Source of the DNA: Watersipora subatra
Lineage: Eukaryota > Bryozoa > Gymnolaemata > Cheilostomatida > Watersiporidae
Assembly (NCBI RefSeq): GCF_963576615.1
Contig: NC_088714.1
Span: forward strand, 51,457,723 to 51,521,722
Direction: 5' to 3'
Length of the DNA: 64,000 bases
Shown here piece by piece: positions 47,464 through 59,773 of this stretch (position 1 is the stretch's first letter; each line of letters starts with the position of its first letter). Made by a program: the position numbers and the translations under genes. The notes beneath the pieces are model-generated. The model did not search any database and was not told the origin of the DNA. It saw nothing but the letters and a program-made list of their open reading frames with translations.

Positions 47464-47930
47464 ACTAAATGCACAAAACCTTCTAGTAATGGTTAATGCT
47501 TGTAAAATAAAAAATCACTCAAACCTGTCATACACGACTTGTAGCGTTTAAGCCTTAATAATTTGCATTAATGAAATTATATATTTTTAGTAGTTGAACA
47601 ATTTCTCATTTAGTGTAAGTACCTGCTACCACTTCAGATAGGCCAATTTGCACATTGTTCATTCAACCAAGCTGGTGTAAGTCTGCCAAAAAAACTAATT
47701 ATATGATTAGCAGAAGCTGACATATGGCTAAATTAAACAAATTGTAATGTATTTCATTAACCCTAAACTTGCCGGTCGAGACAATGTGTTTGTGTTTAAA
47801 TAGTTTCTTTATAATTTATGGCAATTTTAAATTTATATCATAACAATGTTAAAGTATATGTGGAACACTCATGCTAAACTTCTTTCTATAAATTCTTTGT
47901 CATGAGAAAATATGGTTACAATTGCATACT
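47464..47930. other. Upstream flank of copy 2, no feature recognised
   Basis: AT-rich. CTATTTCAG| just before the ATG at 47448 could be the acceptor of a 5' untranslated intron, as could TTTAG| near 34485 in copy 1. No promoter was recognised. Confidence 0.4.
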
Positions 47931-47934
47931 CTTC

Positions 47935-48495
47935 AGCCATTGTTATAATTGTGTATTCTTCAGCTATTGTTATAATTGTGTTTTTTTCAGCTAATGTTAT
48001 AATTGTGTATTTTTTAACCATTGTTATGATTATGTATTCTTCAGCTATTGTTATGATTGTGCATTCTTCAACCATTGTTATGATTATGTATTCTTCTACC
48101 ATTGTTATGATTGTGTATTCTTCAGTCATTGTTATGATTGTGTATTCTTCAGCCATTGTTATGATTGTGTATTCTTCAGCCATTATTATGATTATGTATT
48201 TTTCAGCCGTTGTGATTGTGTATTCTTCAGTCATTGTTATGATTGTGTATTCTTCAGTCATTGTTATGATTGTGTATTCTTCAGCCATTGTTATGATTAT
48301 GTATTTTTCAGCCGTTGTGATTGTGTATTCTTCAGCCATTGTTATGATTGTGTATTCTTCAGCCATTGTTATGATTGTGTATTCTTCCGCCATTATTATG
48401 AGTGTGTATTCTTCAACCATTCTTATGATTCTGTATTCTCCAGCCATTGTTATGATTGTGTATTCTTCAATCATTGTTATGATTGCTTATTCTTT
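47935..48495 (+). repeat. 27-bp minisatellite, about 20 units
   Basis: Unit TGTTATGATTGTGTATTC then TTCAGCCAT, with some 24-bp variants. Being a multiple of three without stops, it gives long frames on both strands (VYSSAIVMI and EEYTIITMA repeats). Confidence 0.95.
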
Positions 48496-49896
48496 CGCCC
48501 ATTGACTGCCTCTCAAAGTCATTTTACAATGTACAGAGGGCTGTTTATAACAATTCTTGTATGACCATCCTTACCTGTTCTTATAGGTTGGTAACTGTGA
48601 CACTAATCCATATCTCTGTGTGCAATACAATGCCAGTCTGAAATAGAATATACATTGATATGGTGATAAAATGTGATAAAAAAGCTATCAAAAATATCTT
48701 TGTCAATGTGAAAAGATGAGTGAGCACAACAGCTGTGCGGCATCAAGCATGACTTGTGTCAAAAATTTATAACGAGTTTTGTGCATCCGCAAGCATCAAG
48801 ACCGGGTATGACGATGTTTTGATGAATGTTCAAGATCAAATTTGGGTGTTGATTACAAAAGATGAATATACATGATTTTAAGGTGTATTTGAATTTGCTA
48901 AAAGTATGAGGTAGACACAGCAATTGGAGCAAAGACTATCTAGAAAACATTGGGTGGTAGAAGTGTTACTAACACTGAATATGGAAAAGTGGTGTGAGAT
49001 CTTGATCTATGCTTAATGTTTCCAGACAATGTTAACCACCGCTAGTCATATGACAAACATGTTTAGTTAAAATGTAAATTAATATGTAGGCATAGGCTTC
49101 ACAATGATTACTCCTAGAGATTCCAAAAGGATTCGGATTCCATCAACCAAACAGTTGCGTAAAGGTTTTTCTCGCTAAACGTAACCTTTGGCCCAAAACT
49201 TGCAAACCGTTTGTTTTATATCTACTTCGAAGTACCAAGACCGCGTTAAACAAGAAACTACTATTAGTGTTAATTCCACCAATTTTAGCAGTTTACCTCT
49301 CTACTATTTTCTGACAACTTTGCAACGACTCGTTGTTTAATAGAGCCCTGATTTTCTAAAACGGTCTTTAGGATGTGATCACATGATCACAACTTAAACA
49401 TCATCCGATTACATTTAATACAGCATAAACATCCATGGTTTTGGCAGCGTAAAAAATCGAATGAAGTGCTGAAAGAATTGCAATTATCAGAATGTACTTA
49501 CATAGGTGGATATCAAGCTAATGGCAACCATCTAGGTGTGAAGGTCGTTCATTCACAAGAGTTTAACAAGTGCAGCCTCTTGCTGAAAGTTGACCTACAA
49601 TGTCAACATAACCTTTCTGCAATGATTATACTAAATTTTAACAGACAGCCAAGTCTTCAATGAACCATTATCTAAAAGGTATGGCTTTGAATACATAATT
49701 AACATGGTTAAGCTACTGATGGTTTGAAAGACCATGACGCAATGTTGGACTTTTTTCTTTGCCACATGACCTATAGGTCATGTTGCCTATAGTAGGGTGT
49801 ATGAATTATGTGATACTGAACAATATAATTATTCTCACTACTTGTTATCTCCTAGTTGTGTGTTATGCCTGAACATACAATGAAGGAGAGCTGTTA
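48496..49896. other. Repeat-bearing intergenic region
   Basis: About 49150-49270 matches 56355-56470 in the same orientation (CTCGCTAAACGTAACCTTTG and AAGACCGCGTTAAACAA), a dispersed repeat of unknown family. Nothing else was recognised. Confidence 0.5.
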
Positions 49897-50205
49897 CACG
49901 GGTCAGTCAATAAGTACAGTGTACCCTCGAGATACGATTACCCTGATATACAATTTTTTCACCATACAAAGTTGATAACAAATACGCCGAATGACTGTTC
50001 GGCGAAAAATTTTTTAGAACGTTTAAAAGAGACACCATGACCGACTTCTCTCAGGTCAGCATTCCACATGGAAAATTTTGTGTAAAATTTTGTGTAAATA
50101 CACGTGTGAGCAAATATTCATTTTTAGCGTTATACTCTCTTTCACTATCAATTTTTAGTCAGCATACCTATATAACTACAAGTATCTATATTTAATTCCT
50201 TAGCT

Positions 50206-50385
50206 ATGGAATCTGAGACTGATACAAGCGTTACAAAATGAAGGAAAAATGATTTCCATGTCAACAAAGTTGGAGGTCATAAATAAATAAGAAGGCGCCC
50301 GTATCGTTACAATTGTCAAGGAATATGGTTGCGACCAGTCACCATTTGCAATTATTATGAAAACAAGAACTCCATCAATGCAAGC
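50206..50385 (+). pseudogene. Pogo/Tigger transposase CENP-B-type HTH remnant
   Basis: The reading KMISMSTKLEVINK, a stop, then VTIVKEYGCDQSPFAIIMK resembles the N-terminal CENP-B-like helix-turn-helix of pogo transposases (EEKL.II, then REYG..KSTVSTILK). Stops break it. No DDE domain is visible in the element. Confidence 0.6.
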
Positions 50386-51495
50386 ACAAGGAGGAGCTTA
50401 CGACTGACGAGTTGAAGGAGTTGGAAGGCCATGCATGCGATCAGCATTCGAGAAGAGCAACCATTTATTGGGGGCAAGGAAGTAGAAGATACAGCAAACC
50501 CTACATCAGCAGAAATATTTCATGTGTTTAATTTACTGATGTTGACTGGTACATAAAAACAATACATGTGCAATGCATATCATTATTTATCTGCTTTGTG
50601 TGGCATGCTTCTAGCTTCATGCTAGCTACTGGAGGTAGTTGACGCATCCACATTACTATCTGGAACTTGCTAAAGCCCTGTCCTCTAGAGTATAAATACA
50701 TACAAACTTTGTACATGTATGTATGGTTGCATTGATTCTTGTGCATGTGTCATACAAGACAAACTACTGTACCGCCTTCTCTAGATCCTTTTACAAGCGC
50801 TAGCTAGCTAGCAATTTTCTGCATTGCACCAGCTTTTTTTTAAACTAGTAGAAAATTTTGACAGGATTAGATAACTTCTTTTAGCCTCCAAAAAAATTTC
50901 CATTTTATTATGTATTAAATGAATTTTCAAGTGTACAGGCAACATAATTAGCACTGATACGTTTCTGCCTCTTCTCTGCTTTACCCGATACATGTATCAG
51001 CTAAAGCCACATTACTCCGAAGGTATGTATGTCCTGTATAGTAAATAAAAGTTCATTTTTCTTTATGATGGCCATTAAATGGTCAAGTGTGCGAGAGACC
51101 GCTTCCGATAACTGCATCGCTCGGCCTTTCTTATTGAATTAGGTTGAAAAAGGTTTCAAGCAGACACGCTAAATTTTATAGTGAAAACGAAGACAGAAAC
51201 TGATGAGCGATAAAATTTTGTGATAAAAAACTGAAATTCAATAAAATAGTTTAAATTACATACTAAAACTTAGTTTTAAGTGTGAGTTTAGCAAGTTTAA
51301 CTTATTTGAAGTGAATTCAAAGTTCATGTTACGCTTACCTTTTGAAGGTAAGAATTCCTTACCGTACGTAGGCCTACTGCATTCGGGACACACATTATAA
51401 TTTTGCATATCATTGCAGATCATAACCATTAAAGTACACTAAATGCAATACAGTTATTGTAGGTAAATATAATTACTAAAGTTAACATACTATTA

Positions 51496-53299
51496 CCCTA
51501 CAAGATGAAAATATTCGATGGATATAAAAATTCGCAATTTCGCGAACAGTCAATTCCGCGAATTATTATATTCCGCGAATAATTAGTTCTATTTTTAATC
51601 ACAAGGGAAAATAACTACTTCCTCAAATTAAAAACTAGCCGCTAGACATAAATACTAAACGTAGCTGAGTTCCAAAACCTTTTTAAAATCATCGCCGGGG
51701 CTTTGAGTTAACACCATTGCCATTGCATCACATTTCTTTACAAAATTATTCAAGGTTGTCACAAGATATGCAGAATGGCGTCATCGCAAAAATAGCCGCT
51801 ACGCAAAAGTACTAAACGTAGCCGAGTTCTAAAACTTTTTTAAAACCATCGCCGGGGGCTTCGAGTTAACCCCATTGCCAATGCATCAAACTTCTTTACA
51901 AAAATATTCCAGGTTTTCACAAGTTATTCGGCATGGCGTCGTCATCGCAAAAATCTTTCCTGCAGTCTTTTCATATTGAAATCAACTCTATCAACCTCTA
52001 ATACCGAAGTTGAGGACGATAATGATTCTGATCGGGACATTATGGTATGTATTTGATTTGCAGGGCAGATACGTTTTTCCATAATTAACTGCGTTAGTTA
52101 ATTCTTTTGTTTAAAAACTGATCGCTTTAATTAAATACTTCAGCTATTGCTTTTGTACTTCCTTAACACCTATTAATATCTTTTATTTTTTGTGTTTACT
52201 GCAGATTGAGAATGAAACAACCCACTCTGATTACGAAAACTAGAGACAAGTAGTAATATTCATCAAGGCAAAAATATTGGCAGAGAAGCAACCAGTCAAC
52301 CTAGACCCCTTCATCAACAACAACTCCTTGATATCGCTGCAGCAAAAATGAGTATATTATATATTCTATTTCATCTATAGATATAGTATAGTTTATTACA
52401 AACTTGAGTGTACAAATAGAATGTTTCAAATACAAATAAAATTTTACAAACAATGAATGGAGTAAGTAAAAACAGTTTGGCCCATACAGTCCGGCAATAA
52501 AATTAAACTGATACTTTTTATAAGTAAATACTAGCGTGTAATGGTGCTCTCTGACTAGTTATTTTGGTAATAGCAGCTCTATATCGCTGTCACTGTTTTG
52601 GGTAGATGTTAAAGGCGATTCTCTTCCTACTACATGGCTGGTAAGGAGGTTATCATCAAAACTCTCCTTATGGCTTACTATTGCAAAGTTCTGCCGGTTG
52701 GCCAAAAAATTTGTGCTCGTAAAGGCGTTTTTGTTCCTTTTTAAAACAGATATATTCTCCTCCTTAGCAGCTGTGGTCACTTCTACCTCAATTTCAAGAC
52801 CTCCTGAATGATTGGTGATCTTCTAGGAATGACATCAACCACCCTTGCAGTCATTATGCCTCCGTGTATGATGAAAAATCTCTCTCTCACACTAAAACAA
52901 ATAACGAAACGATAGGGATGGAAAAAATAAATATTGTGTTTTACCAAAGAACCAAAGTAAAATTTAACTATTAATTTAGTAAATGGTTCTAAAAAAGAAC
53001 TCATTACTCACCACAAATTTTTGGTTCATCAAAAGCCTCCAAATTGATGAATATTCGTGAAAACCTCTGAACACAGCAAGAAATTTATAGCTCAGCATGA
53101 TCGACTCGTAGTTGTAAGCTAAATAGAAACCGAAACACGAGGTGCGATTGCGAAAGATTAACTCTATTGCTAGCCGCAATAGAGTTAACTCTTAATAGAG
53201 AGTGGTTATGTTCACCCGAAAATAAATTAGTCCGCGAATGTGCATGAAAGAGGCAATTGGTGCAAAACTTAACTCCGCGAATAAATTCATCCTGTAGGG
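51496..53299. mobile_element. Unclassified 1.8-kb TIR element nested in the Tigger-like element
   Basis: The ends CCCTACAAGATGAAAATATT and AATAAATTCATCCTGTAGGG are inverted repeats, flanked by TA. The element recurrently uses the motif CGCGAATAA near its ends. A 157-bp segment is tandemly doubled at 51635-51945. Small exon-like fragments inside (near 51990-52045 and 52205-52242 on plus; 52560-52890 on minus) are not recognised. Confidence 0.72.
51635..51945 (+). repeat. 157-bp tandem duplication inside the inner TIR element
   Basis: Both copies contain ACTAAACGTAGC and AAAACCATCGCCGGGG-like blocks with a few substitutions. Confidence 0.8.
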
Positions 53300-53717
53300 T
53301 ATGTTGCTAATTTTCAATATGTACAGCATTTGTATAAGATTTTGACAATTTTTACCAGGGGATGTTTGCATTGTATAATTACAATGGTCTCGATACCCCT
53401 ACATACGAATTTTTCACCATACGATGCCAACCCTAGAACGGATCAACATCATATCTTAAGGGTGCACTGTAGTAGAAATTTTGTCATAGCTTTCATTCTA
53501 TTTTATCGGGTAATTTAATATGTTCCGTACTTTATGAACAGGAATTGTCATCACATACCCAAAAATTCAACATTTAGCAATTAAACTTTCATATCACCTA
53601 TATTGAAAATGGTCGTCAAGCTAAAAACATGCTCACACATAGAGCAAAAACTGTTATAGGATTTTTGATAGTTGAAGGTGTAAAACCAGGTGTTATAAAA
53701 AGTGAAACAAAAGAACA

Positions 53718-53948
53718 GTGAGGCAAGAGCTGTATGATCAGTATGCAGAGCTAACACCAAGCGATTTACATATTTTTGGACCATTAAAGAACCACATGAG
53801 AGACAAGCATTTCACTACTGTTACAGGCATCATTGAAGCAGTGTGTAAATGGTTTAGAATCCAGCCGGCAGAATTTCATTCTGCAGGAAATGAGAAACTT
53901 GCAGGAAGGTGGAGCAATTGTACAGAAAAAGAAAGGAGACCATGTTGA
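53718..53948 (+). pseudogene. Mariner transposase, C-terminal remnant
   Basis: The translation LTPSDLHIFGPLKNHMRD followed by a C-terminal RW pattern matches the end of mariner transposases. The first catalytic domain is gone, so it cannot be active. The stop is followed within about 80 bases by the right inverted repeat. Confidence 0.8.
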
Positions 53949-54190
53949 AAAGTGAATAAAAATGTAAAGCTCCATCTTATTGTAATAAAATGTTATGACA
54001 AAAATTCACTACTTATTGACTGACCCTCGTAGAGCCACCAATATCATTCATGCATTTGTTCATCAAAGCAGCGCAAAATTGTCACGTATTCATATACTAC
54101 GGTATGAGTCTGATTGACAGCTGAATGGCCAACTACTTTTATCTGACAAGCTAAGCAGACATTCCTATCCAGCGCTTGTCAGCCTAGGCC

Positions 54191-54594
54191 AAAGGCTGGT
54201 TCACACTATATCGCCGCATGTCGGCGTTTTCCTGTCGGACAATGCGGACACATCAAAAAAGTTTGCAGTTGTCAAACTTCCCCAAAGTTTCGCCAATCAT
54301 CAATGACTGCATGCAAAATGTGAACCCTTTCAGCGATAGTAATTCACGGTCGCTGATAGAGTGATTTATTTATTTTTGATTATGATAGTCGCTGCGGTCC
54401 TAGTTTTTTGATTTCAACGTGCAAAAATGAATATGTTTCTTCGCGAAAATTTAAAAAGAAAAATGATAACACCACATCACGGAGTATCTCCTGATGCAAA
54501 CACGGATGGGTTTGTGATATTGTGAATATTGTTATCATTGATGATCACTGAAGTAAACAATGAGATACGGTGATATAGTGTGAACCAGCCTTTG
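54191..54594. mobile_element. MITE family M, copy 4 (best preserved ends)
   Basis: Termini AAAGGCTGGTTCACACTATA and TATAGTGTGAACCAGCCTTT are near-perfect inverted repeats enclosing about 400 bases. Confidence 0.88.
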
Positions 54595-54599
54595 CGTTG

Positions 54600-56330
54600 G
54601 TTTGAATTCCACGAATCTCTCATTGAGATTGGGTCTCGTAGACTTGATTTTGGTTGAACAGGTTGAACATATGTTACAAAAACAGTCATCTAACTCTAAA
54701 GATTATTTAATATCGATAATAAAGATAATAAAGATCGGTAATCAAATTCCTTGTTATTCCTGAGAGCAAAAGCATAACTGTGAAAGTTGGAACAATAACA
54801 GCCAGTTTGTATGATACGGGTTGATCTTGGCCCATTTGAATTGGCAGTTTTAATCACATTCTCAACTGACAAATAACATCCAACCAATCCCAAGTTAACC
54901 CGGAAGTATCAGTATTTTTCTATCATTTGCTATTGTTTTTGTTGTTTGAAGTGACCTGACTGCCAACATGTTTCAAGATTAAAATGGACAAAACCTGACC
55001 GCCATTAAAATTCTCAGATCAAGCGAAAGTGCGATTATAATGTCCTTATAGGATATAATGACCAGGGTGCACAAAAAGTATTTTTTCGTGGTACAGCCTC
55101 TTGGCAACGAAAAAATCAAATTTATCAAAATAATCAATAAATTCAAAAAATCAATTGACATTAAAAAAATCCATTTAAATTAAAAAATCAATTGAAATCC
55201 AAAAACATCCCATTTTTTAAACTCATGATTTTTTCTAACCCTCTTATGACAACCCTTTCACAGCCTTAAAAAACTGGTTCTGTGTGCCCTTCTCATCATA
55301 CTGCGAATAACTTGGCAATAAACCAAGAGAGCTAAAGTCATTTTCCTAGCTTTTCTAAATTCACTTCACCCTATGCTAACAGACCGTATATAAATTCAAT
55401 TTTGTTACAGTTGTAAAATTAGTTAAATTTTGCAAGTGTCAAGGTCTATTTCGCTGGTGCCCTTTACACTATTTTGCTTAGAAACAAAAAGAACCATTGC
55501 TAAAAGGGCTTTATTTTTAAGCCTTCCTCTGTAGTGACAGTCAATTGGAGGCGACGTTCAAAGAGGCTAGCAGTGTATTTGTCAAATGGCTCGTCAGAAT
55601 TTTGGTAAGATAAATTTAGTTCTTTTTCGGGCAAAACGAATGTTGCCTATATTTTGCCCTCTTTTTCCGGTGAAGCGATATTTTACCTTTTGGATGCAAC
55701 AAATGTGATAACTTACCTCCAACTTGTCAAAGATCTCTTCATCAATATGCAATGAGAAACCGAGAAATATCTCTACGAGTTGATATCTATTGCTTGCAAT
55801 TAACCTGCAATGATATTATAACCTGTGTATTGTTTTGCAATTTGTTAGAGCTTTCAATTTTTATTACACTCTAAATTTAGAGACATATTTTTATTTTATA
55901 TTTATCAATGTTGCATAAAAGCTCATTGCACTCATTGATATGTTTTCTAAAATTTGCAGCCAAAACAAGCTTTTAATGTGCAGTGGAAGAGGAGTTACGA
56001 GTATTGATCAATTGTATGATTAGATTACCGCAATGATGCTATCAAATAATATGATATAAACGTACAATTTTATAAGTTATATAAAGATAATCTAACAAAT
56101 AATACAAATATATTCATGAACAAGTGACATAAACAAACTACACTAATAATTCATGCAGGAACAAAAAATAACGCTTTTAAAACAACAATATTTGCTAGAA
56201 TAGCTGCGTTCTGATTGTTGCCTTTGATGGAACGAACATCTTCTAGTTGTCCAATACCTTCCACAACGTCATCTGACCTCAACTCTTCTTCTGCACTGCT
56301 GAACTAGTCAATTTTTTGGCAGAGCGAAAC
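54600..56330. other. Intergenic, degenerate repeats only
   Basis: 54970-55030 resembles 5920-5980 (ATGTTTCAAGA.TAAAAT). A block near 55540-55590 (GTAGTGACAGTCAATTGGAG) resembles 56860-56930 (GTAGTGGCTGTCAAATAGAG). No genes were seen. Confidence 0.45.
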
Positions 56331-56339
56331 TTTTACACG

Positions 56340-56950
56340 TTTAACGCAAATGCAACGCATAAAGGTTTTGCTCGCTAAACGTAACCTTTGGACCAAAACT
56401 TGCAAACCATTTTTCATACACGCGTACATGTACTTCTAAGTATCAAGACCGCGTTAAACAAAAAGCTACTATTACCCTGATACAGTTATCAATTATTTCT
56501 ATGGTGTTGCTTTCAAAGTTCATCTATCATTGTAAATGTAATATGTGTACTTTCATATACATGCAATTTCATATATGTACTTTGAAGTATCAAGACCGCG
56601 TAAACAAAAAGCAACCATTAGCCTGAGACACTTATTTATTATTTCTATGGTGTTGCTTTCAAAGTTTTAACTAAAAAAAGCAAAAGATTTTTAGAGCTGG
56701 GCAATGAAAAAATTGATTGTTATTGATGTCAACGATTCATTATAAATATGATTTTGTGGACACTTTTCTATGAATCACTTGATATTTTGGGTTGATAAAG
56801 ATCAAAGATAGTCAAAGTGGTGGTCAAATGGAGGTGGTGTTCAAATATAGGGTGGCGCTCTATTTTTCAACCCTTTTCCAGTAGTGGCTGTCAAATAGAG
56901 GTGGCATTCAAATAGAGGTGGCGTTCAATTAGAGGTTTTAAGGGGGAACT
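56340..56950. repeat. Dispersed repeat and GGTGGCGTTCAAATAGAGG-type repeats
   Basis: The first part matches 49150-49270. At 56800-56940 the phrase TCAAATAGAGGTGGC recurs several times. Confidence 0.55.
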
Positions 56951-57282
56951 GTGCTTAGAAAAATAAGTTCATGCATAAAATCGCCAAACAAAACAAAAAC
57001 ATAGAAAAATATTTTCTAAACATCAGTTCGAAATGGAATAAAAACATATTGCAGAAAATTATAATTAGACACAAAACATAAATCCTACCTCATAGAATGT
57101 TCTAGTGAGGTCCGTAAAATAATTCTTTCCCTGTATTTAACACGCAGTGTCTCGGTACTGTAGCTTCAGATGTTTCTTTGGAGGAATGTTTCCTGTAAGA
57201 TACAACAGCTTAGGTTTGCAAAACAGATATTGAAAACATTAACTTTGTAAGTTCAGGGATGACAGTACATATCTATATATAT

Positions 57283-57440
57283 AAATCTCAGAATTTGTCG
57301 TCATTATCAGTTCAGATGTCTGACTGTCCAGTTATAGTTATTAAAATCTTGGAATGAAAAGCTCACTGGATTTGAACTCACCGTAATTGCAAGCGCAAGC
57401 TTCAAAACAATGAATTTAACCACTGAGCTATACAGACTTA
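57283..57440 (-). repeat. tRNA-derived SINE-like sequence
   Basis: On the minus strand TATAGCTCAGTGGTTAAATT (A box) is followed about 35 bases later by GAGTTCAAATCCAG (B box). The tail AACTGGACAGTCAGACATC ends in GAGATTTATATATA. It resembles 39483-39650. Confidence 0.72.
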
Positions 57441-57589
57441 GCAATCTATAACTCTTATCATATACCGTATGCTCTCTTCTCGATTGTATACTTAAAATGA
57501 CCTATTAATTAAAATTTTTAACTCTATGAAATATGATGCTTTTTCGTGTTTTCTCGAATTTCTACTTTTAGTTTTTCGCAAGGTTCTAT

Positions 57590-57790
57590 TGCTATATCGC
57601 GGTCAAGGCCAATTCTTTTCACGTGGACAATTGAATTAGCTCTGTAAGAAGAGCCTCTACATTCTTTCTCCGTTTAAAAAACAAAGACAGAACGATATCT
57701 CATTTTCACATTTATATCAGTATCGAGAGGTACCAGTATGGTTGTATTCAAAGCTTTGATGGATAGCTTCTGCTGGAACGGTAATTTTCT
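57590..57790 (-). repeat. Dispersed repeat, inverted partner of 25293-25620
   Basis: See the partner for shared blocks. It is followed directly by the CA-rich microsatellite. Confidence 0.6.
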
Positions 57791-57794
57791 TTAC

Positions 57795-57998
57795 ACACAC
57801 AAACACGCGCACAAACACGCGCACGCACCAACACACACGCACAAACAAGCACGCACAAACACGCATGCACAAACACCCACAATCATACACACACAAACGA
57901 CACACACACACAAACACACACGTACAAACACGCACACAGAAACACACACAAACAAACGCATGCACACATACATACAAACACACGCTCGCGCACACACT
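57795..57998. repeat. CA-rich microsatellite with ACACGC interruptions
   Basis: About 200 bases of CACACAAACACGC-type sequence. Cys/Val-rich or Thr/His-rich frames on either strand are artefacts of the repeat. Confidence 0.95.
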
Positions 57999-58032
57999 TT
58001 TATGTAAAGATTGTTATTATTAATTCAACATA

Positions 58033-59773
58033 CAGGGCACCCTCGAGATACGATGTTAATCTGTTCCAAGACTGGCATGGTATAGTGGAAAAATCGTATG
58101 TCGGGGTATAGAAACCATTGTAATTATACAATGGAAAAATGCAAGGTAAAAATCGTCCAAAATTTTATAAAAATGCGGTACATATTGAAAATTAGTAACA
58201 AAATAGTATGTTAATTTATGTTTTAGTATATGTATTTAGAATTAGTTTACTGAATTTCAACTTATTATCACGAAATTTTATCCTTCATAAGTTTCTGTCT
58301 TCACTTTCATTATAAAATTTAGCGTGTCTGGTTGAAACCTTTTTCAACCAGAATTCAATAAGAAAGGCCGAGCGATGCAGTTATCGATAACGGCCTTTCA
58401 CACACTTGACCATTTAATGGCTACCGAAAAGAAAAATGAAATTTTATTTACTATTAAACAGGACGTACATACCTTTGGAGTAACGTGACTTTAGCTGGTA
58501 CATGTAGCGAATAAAGCAGAGAGGAGGTAATAACGTATCAATGTTAATTATGCTGCTGTACACTTGAAGGTTAATTTAATACATAATGAAATGGAATTTT
58601 TAGCAGCCGAAAGAAAGTTGTCTAGTCCTGTCCAATTTTACTTCTGATTTAAAAGAAAAAATGTTGGTGCAATGCAGAAAACTGCTAGCTAGCTAACGCT
58701 TGTAGAAGGATCCAGAGAAGGTGCTACAGTAGTTTTTCTTCTATGAAACGTGCACAAGAATCAATGTAACCATACGTACAAAGTTTGTACGTATTTATAC
58801 ACTAGAGGACAAGGCTTTAACAAGTTTCAGAAAGTAGTGTGAATGCATCAACTATCTTGAGTAGCTAGTTATATGAGTTACATACATACGATGAATTGTA
58901 TTCACATAGGAGATAACAAGCCCATCTGCAAAGACATGGTTAAACAAGAAAATAAAACAAAATCAAAAGGAAACAAATAAAATATGAAAAACGTGCCACA
59001 CAAGAGATAAATAATATATATTATACATGTATTGTTTTAATGTACCATTCCACATCAGTAAATTAAACACTTGAAACATTTCTGCCAATGTGGGGGTTTT
59101 CTGTATCTTCTACCTCCTCGCCCTTACTAATTGGTTGCTCCTTTTGAATGCTGATCGCGTGCATGGCCTTCTAACTCCTTCAAATCTTCAGTCGTAAGCT
59201 ACTTCTTGTGCTTGCTTTAATGAAGTTCTTATTTTAATAATAATTGCAAATGCTGATTGGTTGCAATCATATTCCTTGACAATGTTAATAATACGGGAGC
59301 CTTCTTCTTATTTACGACATCCAACTTTGTTGACATAAAAATCATTTTTCTTTCATTTTGTATCAGTCTCAGATTTCATAACTAACGAATTAAATGTAGA
59401 TACTCGTAGTTATATACGTATGCTGACTAAAAGTTTATAGTAAAATATATTATAACACTACAAATGAATATTTCCACTGCCTTGAGTATTTTACACAAAA
59501 TTTTCCACGCGTAATTCTGACATGGGAGAAGTCGATCATCGTGTCTCTTCTAAACGTTCTGAAAATGTTTTCGGACACTATGTTTCGGTGTCTTTTTTTA
59601 TTTCGACGTGCGTTATGAGCACACCGACTGCCAAATTTTAACTCGGGCGAAACTTTTCTCACAATCGTATGGTGAAATAGAATTCGTATAGCGAGGTGAA
59701 GATCTCACAATGTTTGACTTCGTAAGGTGAAAAAATCGTATATCCTGGGTAATCGTATCTCGAGGGTACACTG
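58033..59773 (-). mobile_element. Tigger/pogo-like element, second long copy
   Basis: The ends CAGGGCACCCTCGAGATACG and CGTATCTCGAGGGTACACTG are inverted repeats with TA on each side; length is 1741 bases. The interior matches 49917-53469 in reverse, including the decayed HTH (around 59200-59380 on minus). No intact transposase is present. Confidence 0.82.

Larger units (their letters stand above)
49917..53469 (+). mobile_element. Tigger/pogo-like element inserted in the mariner, itself interrupted
   Basis: The left end CAGTGTACCCTCGAGATACG and right end GGGTGCACTG are flanked by TA duplications. Subtracting the inner insertion leaves about 1.75 kb, the same as the copy at 58033-59773, which lies in opposite orientation. 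It carries a decayed HTH coding remnant at 50206-50385. Confidence 0.82.
49897..54029 (+). mobile_element. Mariner-like element split by a nested insertion
   Basis: The left end CACGGGTCAGTCAATAAGTA and right end TACTTATTGACTGACCCTCG are inverted repeats, each next to TA. Without the nested Tigger-like element the mariner is about 580 bases. It keeps only the C-terminal part of a transposase, so it is a deletion derivative. Confidence 0.85.

Noticed and set aside
47869..48505. About 200-codon frames on both strands, read as repeat proteins
   Set aside because: Artefact of the 27-bp repeat. Both strands being open at once with repeat-bound residues is not a sign of coding.
53718..53948. Intact mariner transposase
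   Set aside because: Only the C-terminal part is present, so it is a remnant.
57717..58007. Cys/Val-rich and Thr/His-rich frames
   Set aside because: These are translations of the CA-rich microsatellite.
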